From positions 86,060-150,059 of the forward strand of contig DATKRB010000023.1 of assembly GCA_035532415.1 (NCBI GenBank): DNA of 64,000 nt, in the 5' to 3' direction. The DNA is from DATKRB01 sp035532415 (GTDB lineage Bacteria; Actinomycetota; Acidimicrobiia; Acidimicrobiales; RAAP-2). The notes below the pieces were generated by a model. The model saw only the letters and a list, made by a program, of their open reading frames with translations. It did no database searches and was not told the origin of the DNA. The translations under genes and the position numbers were made by a program. Shown here in pieces: positions 40,763 to 47,960 of this stretch; positions within the stretch are counted from its first letter, which is position 1, and each line of letters opens with the position of its first letter.

Positions 40763-40871
40763 GATCGTGGCCCGAGATCGCCCCGCCGACCGCAGTTCCG
40801 AGGACCGCGGGGGCCAGTGGACAGGAGCACTGCGTGTCCCGCCCTGTGGAGACCCGCTGGAGGTGAGCGGC
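40760..40871 (+). promoter_or_regulatory. rib operon promoter and about 100-base leader
   Basis: TAGGAT at 40760-40765 resembles a -10 and would start RNA near 40772, leaving about 100 bases before ribD. I compared this leader by eye with the FMN riboswitch and do not see its conserved segments. It has GC-rich potential stems (for example around GGACCGCGGGGGCCAG) but no assigned element. Confidence 0.4.
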
Positions 40872-41885
40872 GTGCCCGATGAGAACCGCGACGAGGAGCA
40901 CATGGCGCGGGCGCTTTCGCTTGCCTCGGCCGTCCGGGGCACCACCGCGCCCAATCCCTGGGTCGGTTGCGTCGTGGTGTCGGCCGGCGGAACCGACGGG
41001 TCGGGCCAGGCCTTCGAAGGGGCGACGGCACCGCCGGGCGGCCCCCACGCCGAGGTGACGGCGATCGCCGCTGCGACGTCGGCCGGCCTTGCCGCCGGGG
41101 CGACCCTCTACACCACGCTGGAGCCCTGCTCCCACACCGGCCGCACCCCTCCGTGCATCGACGCGGTCGTGCGGGCCGGGGTGGCCCGGGTGGTGGTGGG
41201 CATGCTCGACCCCGACCCCCGCGTGTCGGGGGCCGGGGTGGCGGGGTTGGAGGCGGCCGGGGTGGAGGTGAAGGTCGGTGTGGGCGCGCTCGACGTGGCC
41301 GAGCAACTGGCCCCGTACCTGAAGCACCGCCGCACCGGGCGCCCGTGGGTCGTGTTGAAGTTGGCCTCCACGCTCGACGGCCGGATCGCCGCTCCGGACG
41401 GGTCCAGCCGGTGGATCACCGGCGAGGCGGCGCGCCGGGACGCCCACCGGTTGCGGGCGGGCTCGGACGCCGTGGTCGTCGGTGCGGGCACCGTGCGGTC
41501 CGACGACCCCGAGCTGACGGCGCGTCTCGAACCGCCGGTCGACCGCCAGCCCTTGCGGGTGGTGCTCGGGCGCGCCCCGGAGGGAGCCCGGGTCCGTCCC
41601 GCGCTCGAGCTCTCGGGCGACCTCGGGACGGTGCTCGACGACCTCGGCGCCCGCGGGGTGTTGCAGGTGCTGGTGGAGGGGGGGGCTCGGGTGGCCGGCG
41701 ACTTCCACCGGTCCGGCCTGGTCGACCGCTACGTGCTGTACCTGGCGCCGGCCTTCGCCGGTGGCGACGACGCCCACGCGATGTTCGCGGGCGCGGGCGC
41801 GGTCACGGTCGACGACCTGTTCCGGGGCACCTTGGTGTCGGTGGAGCGGGTCGGCGAGGATCTCCGGGTGGAGGTGGCGGCGTGA
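40872..41885 (+). CDS. ribD: bifunctional riboflavin deaminase/reductase RibD
   Basis: 337 residues. The N-terminal deaminase domain has the zinc site HAEVTAI and EPCSHTGRTPPC; the C-terminal reductase has KLASTLDGRIAAPDGSSRWITG. It performs the second and third steps of riboflavin synthesis from GTP. GTG at 40872 follows GGAGGTGA at proper spacing; another GTG at 40863 lies inside that Shine-Dalgarno. Confidence 0.95.
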   Translation: MPDENRDEEHMARALSLASAVRGTTAPNPWVGCVVVSAGGTDGSGQAFEGATAPPGGPHAEVTAIAAATSAGLAAGATLYTTLEPCSHTGRTPPCIDAVVRAGVARVVVGMLDPDPRVSGAGVAGLEAAGVEVKVGVGALDVAEQLAPYLKHRRTGRPWVVLKLASTLDGRIAAPDGSSRWITGEAARRDAHRLRAGSDAVVVGAGTVRSDDPELTARLEPPVDRQPLRVVLGRAPEGARVRPALELSGDLGTVLDDLGARGVLQVLVEGGARVAGDFHRSGLVDRYVLYLAPAFAGGDDAHAMFAGAGAVTVDDLFRGTLVSVERVGEDLRVEVAA

Positions 41886-43102
41886 GTCCTTTCTCGACGG
41901 TGCAAGAGGCGATCGACACGATCGGGCGCGGCGGGATGGTGGTGGTGGTCGACGACGAGGACCGCGAGAACGAAGGCGACCTCGTGATGGCCGCCGAGGC
42001 GGCCACCCCGGAGAACATCGCGTTCTTCCTCGGGCACACCTCGGGCGTCATCTGCGCCCCGCTGCTGCCCGAGCGCGCCGATCAGCTCGAGCTGCCCCTG
42101 ATGGTGGTGGCCAACACCGAGGCCCAGCGGACGGCCTTCACGGTGAGCGTCGACTTCCGTGGAACGACCACGGGGATCTCCGCCGCCGACCGCGCCGCGA
42201 CGATCTCCGCCCTGATCGATCCGGGGACCAAGCCGAACGATCTGCACCGGCCCGGGCACATCTTCCCGCTGCGGTACCGGCCCGGCGGGGTGCTGAAGCG
42301 GGCCGGCCACACCGAGGCCACGGTCGACCTGGCTCGCGCCGCGGGCCTCTCACCCGCGGGCGTCCTGTGCGAGATCGTCTCGGAGGACAAGACGTCCATG
42401 GCCCGCCTCCCCGAGCTCGAGCGCTTTGCCGAACGCCACGGGCTGCCCCTCATCTCCATCGACGATCTCATCCGGTACCGGCGCCGGAACGAGAAGCTCG
42501 TGCGCCAGGTCTCGGAGGCACGGATCCCCACGGAGGCGGGGGAGTACAGGGCCTGCGTGTACGAGTCGGTGCTCGACGGCGAGCAGCACCTCGCTCTCGT
42601 CCTCGGCGACGTGGACGGGCAGGAGAACGTCCTGGTCCGGGTGCACTCCGAGTGCCTCACCGGCGACGTCTTCGGCTCGTTGCGCTGTGACTGCGGCCCC
42701 CAGCTGCACAAGGCCATCGACCTGATAGAGGAGGAGGGCAGCGGCGTCATCGTCTACCTGCGGGGCCACGAGGGCCGCGGCATCGGCCTGGCACACAAGA
42801 TCAGGGCCTACCGGCTGCAGGAGCAGGGGCACGATACCGTCGACGCCAATCTCGAGCAGGGTCTGCCCGTCGACAGCCGCGAGTACGGGATCGGGGCCCA
42901 GATCCTGGTCGATCTCGGGATCTCGACCATGCGGCTCATGACGAACAACCCCGCCAAGTACGGCGGGCTCCAGGGATTCGGGCTCGAGATCGTCGAGCGC
43001 GTCCAGCTCGAGCCCACGGCCAATCCTGAGAACATCGAATACCTGCGGACCAAGCGGGAGCGGATGGGGCATCTGTTCGAGGGGCTCGATGACGTCCTCT
43101 GA
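41882..43102 (+). CDS. ribBA: bifunctional DHBP synthase / GTP cyclohydrolase II
   Basis: 406 residues. The RibB half holds DDEDRENEGDLVMAAE; the RibA half holds HSECLTGDVFGSLRCDCG (zinc cysteines) and GRGIGLAHKIRAY. It supplies both branches of riboflavin synthesis. GTG overlaps the ribD stop (GTGA). In related genomes ribE (riboflavin synthase) sits between ribD and ribBA; here it is absent. Confidence 0.97.
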   Translation: MSPFSTVQEAIDTIGRGGMVVVVDDEDRENEGDLVMAAEAATPENIAFFLGHTSGVICAPLLPERADQLELPLMVVANTEAQRTAFTVSVDFRGTTTGISAADRAATISALIDPGTKPNDLHRPGHIFPLRYRPGGVLKRAGHTEATVDLARAAGLSPAGVLCEIVSEDKTSMARLPELERFAERHGLPLISIDDLIRYRRRNEKLVRQVSEARIPTEAGEYRACVYESVLDGEQHLALVLGDVDGQENVLVRVHSECLTGDVFGSLRCDCGPQLHKAIDLIEEEGSGVIVYLRGHEGRGIGLAHKIRAYRLQEQGHDTVDANLEQGLPVDSREYGIGAQILVDLGISTMRLMTNNPAKYGGLQGFGLEIVERVQLEPTANPENIEYLRTKRERMGHLFEGLDDVL

Positions 43103-43676
43103 CCAGACGCGGCTGCCCTCTTCCGCCCTTGTCGAGCTGCCCGACCTCGTCGGGACCAACCTGCGGGGCGACCACGACGGGAGGGGTCTCCGGCTGGGCT
43201 TCGCCTGCGGGCTGTTCAACGGGGGGATCTCGTGGCGGCTGCTGCAGGGAGCGCTCGAGGGGTCGGCCGAATGCGGGGTGGACCCTCGCGACGTCACCGC
43301 GGCCTGGGCCCCCGGGGCCTTCGAGCTCCCGATGGTTGCCCGGAGCTTCGCCCTCGCGGGGACCGTCGATGCCGTCGTCTGCCTCGGGGCCGTCATCCGG
43401 GGGGAGACGGGCCACTACGACCTCGTGGCCGGCGAATGCGCCACGGGCATCCAGCGGGTGCAGCTCGATACCGGGGTGCCGGTCGTCTTCGGGGTGCTCA
43501 CCACCGAGACGCTCGACCAGGCACTCGCTCGTTCGGAACCGGATCGGGACAACAAGGGACGGGAGGCCGCCGTGGCCGCCGTGGAGATGGTCCGCCTGCT
43601 GCGGAGCTCCCCGTTGCGCCCGGCGCCGGGACCCGAGGCGGGCATGGCCCGCCGGATCACCTCGACGATGATCTGA
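43089..43676 (+). CDS. ribH: 6,7-dimethyl-8-ribityllumazine synthase
   Basis: 195 residues, with about 30 more than usual split between both ends. APGAFELPMVARSFA and GAVIRGETGHYDLVAGECATG (substrate and catalytic His) are diagnostic. It makes the lumazine that riboflavin synthase converts to riboflavin. Overlaps ribBA by 14 bases. Confidence 0.95.
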   Translation: MTSSDQTRLPSSALVELPDLVGTNLRGDHDGRGLRLGFACGLFNGGISWRLLQGALEGSAECGVDPRDVTAAWAPGAFELPMVARSFALAGTVDAVVCLGAVIRGETGHYDLVAGECATGIQRVQLDTGVPVVFGVLTTETLDQALARSEPDRDNKGREAAVAAVEMVRLLRSSPLRPAPGPEAGMARRITSTMI

Positions 43677-43678
43677 AC

Positions 43679-44563
43679 ATGCTCCGCCTCGTCCTGCCCA
43701 AGGGCTCGCTCGAACGCGCCACGCTCGAGCTGTTCAGCGCCGCCGACCTGGCCGTGAGCCGGTCGTCCGACGTCGAGTACCGGGCCACCATCGCGGATCC
43801 CCGGATCGCCGAGGTCCGGATCCTGCGCCCCCAGGAGATCCCGGTCTACGTGGCCGACGGGCTCTTCGACCTCGGTATCACCGGGCGTGACTGGGTGGAG
43901 GAGCGTGGGAGCGACGTCGTGTCGCTCGGGGAGCTCACGTACTCCAAGGCCACCGCCAGCCCGATCCGGGTGGTGCTCGCCGTGGCGGAGAGCTCGCCCT
44001 TCACGTCGCGAGCGGACCTGGCGAAGCACCCGGGACGCCTGCGGGTCAGCACCGAGTATCCAGCGCTGACCACCCGGGCGCTGGCCGAGATCGGCGTCGC
44101 TGCCGACGTCTCGCTCTCCTATGGGGCCACCGAGGCCAAGGTGCCCGACATCGCCGACTGCGTGGTGGAGATCACCGAGACGGGCCGGGCCCTGCGCGCG
44201 GCCGGCCTCCGGATCATCGACACGCTGCTGGTGTCGCGGACCGAGCTGATCGCCAACCCGGCTGCCGCCGCCGAACCCGGCAAGCGCCACGCCATGGGGC
44301 AGATCCTGACCCTGTTGCAGGGCACGCTCGAGGCTCGCGAGAAGGTGCTGGTCAAGCTCAACGTGCCGGGTGACCGTCTCGACTCCGTCATCGCCGCGTT
44401 GCCGTCTCTTCGGGCCCCCACCGTGTCGGAGCTGTCCGGGGACGGCGGCTACGCCGTCGAGACGGTGGTGCCCAAGGCCGAGATCAACACCCTCATCCCC
44501 GCGCTGAAGGACCGGGGAGCGACCGACATCCTCGAGCTCGCCCTGTCGAAGATCGTCCATTGA
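43679..44563 (+). CDS. hisG: ATP phosphoribosyltransferase, long form
   Basis: 294 residues. LRLVLPKGSLERATLELF starts the catalytic domain, DLGITGRDWVEE binds PRPP, and the C-terminal about 75 residues (KVLVKLNVPGDRL through AEINTLIPALKDRGATDIL) form the ACT-like regulatory domain that binds histidine. It catalyses the first step of histidine synthesis; feedback inhibition is expected. Separated from ribH by two bases. hisE, usually adjacent, is not seen. Confidence 0.96.
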   Translation: MLRLVLPKGSLERATLELFSAADLAVSRSSDVEYRATIADPRIAEVRILRPQEIPVYVADGLFDLGITGRDWVEERGSDVVSLGELTYSKATASPIRVVLAVAESSPFTSRADLAKHPGRLRVSTEYPALTTRALAEIGVAADVSLSYGATEAKVPDIADCVVEITETGRALRAAGLRIIDTLLVSRTELIANPAAAAEPGKRHAMGQILTLLQGTLEAREKVLVKLNVPGDRLDSVIAALPSLRAPTVSELSGDGGYAVETVVPKAEINTLIPALKDRGATDILELALSKIVH

Positions 44564-44829
44564 CGTCGTTGGAGGGCGAACGCGACGCCCCTGCCTCCCA
44601 CCGCAAGGCCCAGACCGGGATCGTCGAGTCCTTCGACCCGGACCGGGGGCTCGGGTCGGTGGTCGACCCCTCCGGCCGGACCCTGCCGTTCCATTGCACG
44701 GCGATCGCCGACGGGACCCGGCTCATCGACGTCGGCACCCCGGTGACCTATCTGGTGGCCGCCGGGCTGCTCGGCCGCCTCGAGGCCCGGGGTCTGGTGC
44801 GGACCACCGCGGCACCCGCCGACGGCTGA
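44560..44829 (+). CDS. small cold-shock-domain-like protein
   Basis: 89 residues. GIVESFDPDRGLGSVVDPSGRTLPFHCTAI resembles a cold-shock beta-barrel with degenerate RNP motifs (GLGSVV, LPFHCT), and the rest (GTPVTYLVAAGLLGRLEARGL) continues the barrel. Probably binds nucleic acid; function unknown. TTG at 44560 overlaps the hisG stop as TTGA, which is the only support for this start. Confidence 0.65.
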   Translation: MTSLEGERDAPASHRKAQTGIVESFDPDRGLGSVVDPSGRTLPFHCTAIADGTRLIDVGTPVTYLVAAGLLGRLEARGLVRTTAAPADG

Positions 44830-44832
44830 GCC

Positions 44833-44874
44833 CGGCGCCGGCCCGGCGGAGCTCGGCGCCGGCCCGGCGGAGCT
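44833..44874 (+). repeat. 21-bp tandem duplication in a convergent gap
   Basis: Two identical 21-base copies (44833-44853, 44854-44874) just after the stop of the cold-shock-like gene and before the 3' end of the DUF1844 gene. Confidence 0.85.
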
Positions 44875-44903
44875 CGGGCACCGGGTGCGCCCGGGCAACG
44901 GGG

Positions 44904-45368
44904 TCAGGCCGGGGTGCCGCCCGAGGCGCCGTTGGCGGCGGTCGGTCCCGTGTTCGGTGGGTCCGCGCCGGCGGCCTCGAGCTGCACGTAGGCCAGACGG
45001 ATCTGCGCCAGGGCCTCTCTCAGCGCCGCCGCCGACTCGCCGAGCCGGTCCCCGATGCCTTCCACCAGGCAACCGAGGGCGTCGATGGCCAAGCGACCCC
45101 CGTCGAGCTTGGGGGGCGTCTGGGACAGGTAGACGGCGGCGAGCTCGAAGAGCCCGTAGCAGTGGTTGGCCACCACCACCTCGGCGGGTGCAGCGGCCAG
45201 TTGGCGACGGAGCTCCTCCATCTCGGCCGGGCCCGGGGCATCGCCCGGGCCGCCCGGCGCCCGAGGGACGTCGTCGACGGTCGCCGGCCGCTCGGACGGC
45301 CCGGGCTCGCCTGGCGCCGAGCCCTCCCGGACCACCTCGTGCTCGCCGGAAGGTGTCCACAGGCTCAT
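44904..45368 (-). CDS. DUF1844-family protein
   Basis: 154 residues. The central part (ELAAVYLSQTPPKLDGGRL, AIDALGCLVEGIGDRLGE, ALAQIRLAYVQL) has the DUF1844 pattern of a short helix, an Ala-x-Tyr-Leu-G/S segment, and an alternating helical end. The N-terminus is Pro/Gly-rich. Function is unknown; the family commonly sits beside infC in Actinobacteria, as it does here in divergent orientation. ATG at 45368 lies 6 bases after TAAGCT. Confidence 0.75.
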   Translation of the reverse strand: MSLWTPSGEHEVVREGSAPGEPGPSERPATVDDVPRAPGGPGDAPGPAEMEELRRQLAAAPAEVVVANHCYGLFELAAVYLSQTPPKLDGGRLAIDALGCLVEGIGDRLGESAAALREALAQIRLAYVQLEAAGADPPNTGPTAANGASGGTPA

Positions 45369-45373
45369 GCTGG

Positions 45374-45380
45374 TAGCTTA
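45374..45380. promoter_or_regulatory. symmetric bidirectional -10 (TAGCTTA) for DUF1844 gene and infC
   Basis: TAGCTTA gives TAAGCT on the minus strand, 6 bases before the DUF1844 ATG, and TAGCTT on the plus strand pointing to infC. The minus product would be leaderless, the plus product would carry a leader of about 185 bases. Confidence 0.5.
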
Positions 45381-45386
45381 GGTCGT

Positions 45387-45571
45387 CAACAGACAAGGAA
45401 GCGGGGTCGCCCAAGGGGTCGCCTCCACCCGGCCACAGGTTCTCCTTCGGGCGACCGGCAGCGTGCGCAGGGTCGACGTGGTTGCTGCTGGGCCGCCGGC
45501 CCAGGGGCGGCACCGCTCCGGAGATTGGTTCGCGGAAGGTACAGCGGGCCCGACCAGAGGAGTGATGCCGC
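45387..45571 (+). ncRNA. long 5' leader of the infC-rpmI-rplT mRNA
   Basis: About 185 untranslated bases are predicted between the TAGCTT promoter and the infC start. Several inverted segments are visible (for example GGGCCGCCGGCCC near 45495-45510). Leaders of this operon in other bacteria bind L20 or attenuate; I cannot match this one to a known class. Confidence 0.35.
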
Positions 45572-46318
45572 ATAGTCACCGCCACAACAGGTGAGCACCG
45601 GATCAACGACCGGATCCGTGCACGTGAGGTCCGGCTCGTCGACCCGGACGGGCAGCAGCTTGGGATCAAGCCGCTGCCCGAGGCGCTCACCATCGCCCGC
45701 GGTCTCGATCTCGACCTGGTGGAGGTGGCCCCGATGGCCAACCCACCGGTCTGTCGGATCATGGACTACGGGAAATTCAAGTTCGACGAGGCTCAGCGGG
45801 CCAAGGAGTCGAGGCGCAAGGCCGTTCACGTCGGGGTCAAGGAGATGAAGTACCGGCCCAAGATCGGTCCGGGTGACTTCGACACCAAGACCCGGCAGGT
45901 CTCGCGGTTTCTCGGTGAGGGCCACAAGGTGAAGATCACGATCATGTTCCGTGGTCGCGAGGTGTTCCACCCCGAGCTGGGCAAGCGCATACTCGACCGG
46001 ATCGCCGAGCAGATGGGCGACAGCGCGAAGGTGGAGGCGGAGCCGAGGCTCGACGGGCGGAACATGGTGATGGTCCTGGCACCGGACAAGCGGGCCCGGC
46101 AGTCGGCCGCCTCACGGGCGAGCTCTCGCGAGGCGGATCACGGTGACACCGGTGATGCGGGCGGCGGTCCCGCCGGCACCGATGGAGCGGCACCGGTGGT
46201 GACGGCGGCCGAGGTGCCGCCGACACCGCAGGCAGCAGTGACGGACGAAGGGTCGACCGCCGGTGGGGCGGCGACGGGTGCAACGGCGGCGACGCCCGGA
46301 GCCGACGGAGAAGGGTGA
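45572..46318 (+). CDS. infC: translation initiation factor IF-3, with an ATA start
   Basis: About 248 residues. The N-terminal domain starts at EHRINDRIRAREVRLVDPDG and continues EVAPMANPPVCRIMDYGKFK; the C-terminal domain has FRGREVFHPELGKRIL; a long acidic/Ala-Thr tail follows. The first ATG/GTG in frame (45719) is 49 codons too late. A TGA lies three codons upstream of ATA at 45572, and AGAGGAG (45556-45562) sits 9 bases before it. infC uses non-AUG starts (AUU in E. coli) so that IF-3 limits its own translation; ATA fits that logic. An ATG at 45565 opens only a nine-codon ORF. Confidence 0.9.
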   Translation: MVTATTGEHRINDRIRAREVRLVDPDGQQLGIKPLPEALTIARGLDLDLVEVAPMANPPVCRIMDYGKFKFDEAQRAKESRRKAVHVGVKEMKYRPKIGPGDFDTKTRQVSRFLGEGHKVKITIMFRGREVFHPELGKRILDRIAEQMGDSAKVEAEPRLDGRNMVMVLAPDKRARQSAASRASSREADHGDTGDAGGGPAGTDGAAPVVTAAEVPPTPQAAVTDEGSTAGGAATGATAATPGADGEG

Positions 46319-46322
46319 GGAC

Positions 46323-46517
46323 ATGCCGAAGATGAAGACCGACCGGGGCGCCGCCAAGCGCATCCGGGTGACCGGCACAGGGCGTCTGCGCCGCCGCAAG
46401 GCGAACCGGTCGCACCTGCTCGAGAAGAAATCGAGCACCCGTACCCGCCGACTGGGCCGCGAGACGGAGATCGCCAAGGGCGACGAGCGGAGCGTCCGGA
46501 GGATGCTCGGCCTGTAG
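46323..46517 (+). CDS. rpmI: 50S ribosomal protein L35
   Basis: 64 residues, strongly basic, family length. MPKMKTDRGAAKRIRVTGTG and RRKANRSHLLEKKS are the L35 signature. ATG four bases after the infC stop, with AAGGGTGAGG across that stop as Shine-Dalgarno. Confidence 0.97.
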   Translation: MPKMKTDRGAAKRIRVTGTGRLRRRKANRSHLLEKKSSTRTRRLGRETEIAKGDERSVRRMLGL

Positions 46518-46605
46518 CGGCCAGGGTCAGCCGGGCGCCGACCCGGCACGAACGCCCCGGCGGCCCAGGCTGTACTCGGGCGGTCCGGTCGCCTACCGGC
46601 GCCGG

Positions 46606-46635
46606 CGGGTCACCGGGCGCCCCCCGGGTGACCCG
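46606..46635 (+). terminator. strong hairpin between rpmI and rplT
   Basis: CGGGTCACC (46606-46614) pairs with GGTGACCCG (46627-46635), nine base pairs with two more inside the loop. It sits 19 bases before the rplT Shine-Dalgarno in an unusually long (149-base) gap for this operon. It could reduce rplT transcription, act in mRNA processing, or be a site for L20. Confidence 0.45.
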
Positions 46636-46666
46636 GATCCACAACACCACACGAAAGGAGCACCCC

Positions 46667-47047
46667 ATGGCGAGGGTGAAGCGTTCTGTCCACGGCCGCA
46701 AGCACCACCGTGCGGTCCTCGAGCAGGCCAAGGGCTACTACGGCGACAAGAGCCGGACGTATCGCGCCGCCAACGAGCAGTTGCTGCACTCGTTGCAGTA
46801 CGCGTACCGCGACCGTCGTGCCCGCAAGGGCGACTTCCGCAAGCTCTGGATCCAGCGGATCAACGCGGCGTCGCGCCAGAACGGCGTGAGCTACAGCCGG
46901 TTCATCAACGGCCTGCACCAGGCCGGCGTCGAGGTGGACCGCAAGGTCCTCGCCGACCTGGCGGTGACCGACGGCGACGCGTTCGCCGCCCTGGTCCGGG
47001 TGTCGCAGGGCGCCCTGGTGGCCTCCTCAGCCGAGGTCGGCTCCTGA
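46667..47047 (+). CDS. rplT: 50S ribosomal protein L20
   Basis: 126 residues. MARVKRSVHGRKHHRAVLEQ, KGYYGDKSRTYRAANEQLLH and WIQRINAASRQNGVSYSRF are diagnostic. It binds 23S rRNA early in assembly and in some bacteria represses its own operon. ATG with AAAGGAG six bases upstream. Its TGA overlaps the likely CTG start of the next gene. Confidence 0.97.
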   Translation: MARVKRSVHGRKHHRAVLEQAKGYYGDKSRTYRAANEQLLHSLQYAYRDRRARKGDFRKLWIQRINAASRQNGVSYSRFINGLHQAGVEVDRKVLADLAVTDGDAFAALVRVSQGALVASSAEVGS

Positions 47048-47859
47048 CCCAGCGTCTGGCCTTCTCCCACCAGCGGGTCCGGCGGCTGCGGCGTCTCCTC
47101 CAGAAGCGCTCGACCCGTTGGGCCGAGCGGGCCTTCGTGGCAGAGGGGGTCGAGCTGGTGCGCACGGCCTTGCAGGCCGGCGTTCGGGTGGAGTCCGTGT
47201 ACGTGGGAGCCGAGGGCGCCGACGCTCCCGAGGTGGTGGCGCTGGCCGCTCAGGCGCTGCTCGGGGGTGCCCGGGTGTTCGACCTGGCGCCAGGGGTGCT
47301 CGAGCGGGTGGCCGACACGGTGACCCCCCAGCCGGTGCTGGCCGTCCTGCCCATGCTCGACGTGGCGCTCGGTGACGTCGGCGGCGCGCGGTTCGTCGTG
47401 GTCTGCGCCGAGGTGCGCGACCCCGGCAACGCAGGGACCGTGCTGCGCAGTGCGGACGCTTCCGGGGTGGACGCGGTGGTCTTCTGCGGGCGGACCGTCG
47501 ACCCCTACAACCCCAAGTGCGTGCGCGCTTCGGCAGGCTCGCTGTTCCACGTCCCCTTCGTCGTGGCGGACGGGTGCACGGAGACGTTGGGCTCGCTGGC
47601 GGATCTCGGTTTCCGGCGGCTCGGGGCGGTGGTCAACGGCGGACAGGACTACACCGAGGTCGATTGGAGCGGACCGACCGCGCTGGTCCTGGGCAACGAG
47701 GCGACCGGACTGGCGGCAGTCGAGCGGAGCCTCCTCGACGCGACCGTCGGGATACCCATGGCCGGTCGGGCGGAGTCGCTGAACGTGGGAGTGGCTTGCG
47801 CGGTGCTGTGCTTCGAGGCCCTTCGCCGGTACCGCCCCCTCCCGGCGCCCCGGCCGTGA
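47044..47859 (+). CDS. TrmH/SpoU-family RNA 2'-O-methyltransferase; probable CTG start
   Basis: 271 residues if started at CTG 47044. The substrate-binding N-terminal domain (SHQRVRRLRRLLQKRSTRWA then ERAFVAEGVELVRTAL) lies wholly before the first GTG at 47137, so that GTG would truncate it. The SPOUT knot motifs are present: ARFVVVCAEVRDPGNAGTVL, LVLGNEATGL and IPMAGRAESLNVGVACAVL. It methylates rRNA or tRNA; the target is unknown. CTG overlaps the rplT stop (CTGA), as at metK-priA. Confidence 0.88.
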   Translation: MTQRLAFSHQRVRRLRRLLQKRSTRWAERAFVAEGVELVRTALQAGVRVESVYVGAEGADAPEVVALAAQALLGGARVFDLAPGVLERVADTVTPQPVLAVLPMLDVALGDVGGARFVVVCAEVRDPGNAGTVLRSADASGVDAVVFCGRTVDPYNPKCVRASAGSLFHVPFVVADGCTETLGSLADLGFRRLGAVVNGGQDYTEVDWSGPTALVLGNEATGLAAVERSLLDATVGIPMAGRAESLNVGVACAVLCFEALRRYRPLPAPRP

Positions 47860-47890
47860 CGCCCCCGGTCCCTCCGGCCACCACGCGCCT

Positions 47891-47896
47891 TACGAT
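47891..47896 (+). promoter_or_regulatory. -10 element before the pheS leader ORF
   Basis: TACGAT lies 7 bases before an ATG at 47904 that opens an 18-codon ORF ending at the pheS start. Confidence 0.55.
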
Positions 47897-47903
47897 GCCC
47901 GCC

Positions 47904-47960
47904 ATGCCGAGGGCGTGGCGCACATCGCTCGTCGGGACACCGCGGGGGAGTGCCCGGTGA
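47904..47960 (+). CDS. putative leaderless leader ORF of pheST
   Basis: 18 codons, MPRAWRTSLVGTPRGSAR, with TGA at 47958-47960 overlapping the pheS GTG (GTGA). The ATG sits where the TACGAT promoter would start the RNA. It has no Phe codon, so classical pheST attenuation is unlikely; coupling ribosomes into pheS is the simpler reading. Confidence 0.45.
   Translation: MPRAWRTSLVGTPRGSAR

Noticed and set aside
40772..40871. FMN riboswitch before ribD
   Set aside because: None of the conserved FMN-aptamer segments (such as GGGGCAGGGTGAAA) is visible; the segment is also shorter than the element.
45719..46318. infC beginning at GTG 45719
   Set aside because: This would delete most of the conserved IF-3 N-terminal domain, which is clearly encoded upstream in the same frame.
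47860..47956. T-box or Phe-codon attenuator before pheS
   Set aside because: No T-box sequence and no Phe codons in the leader ORF.
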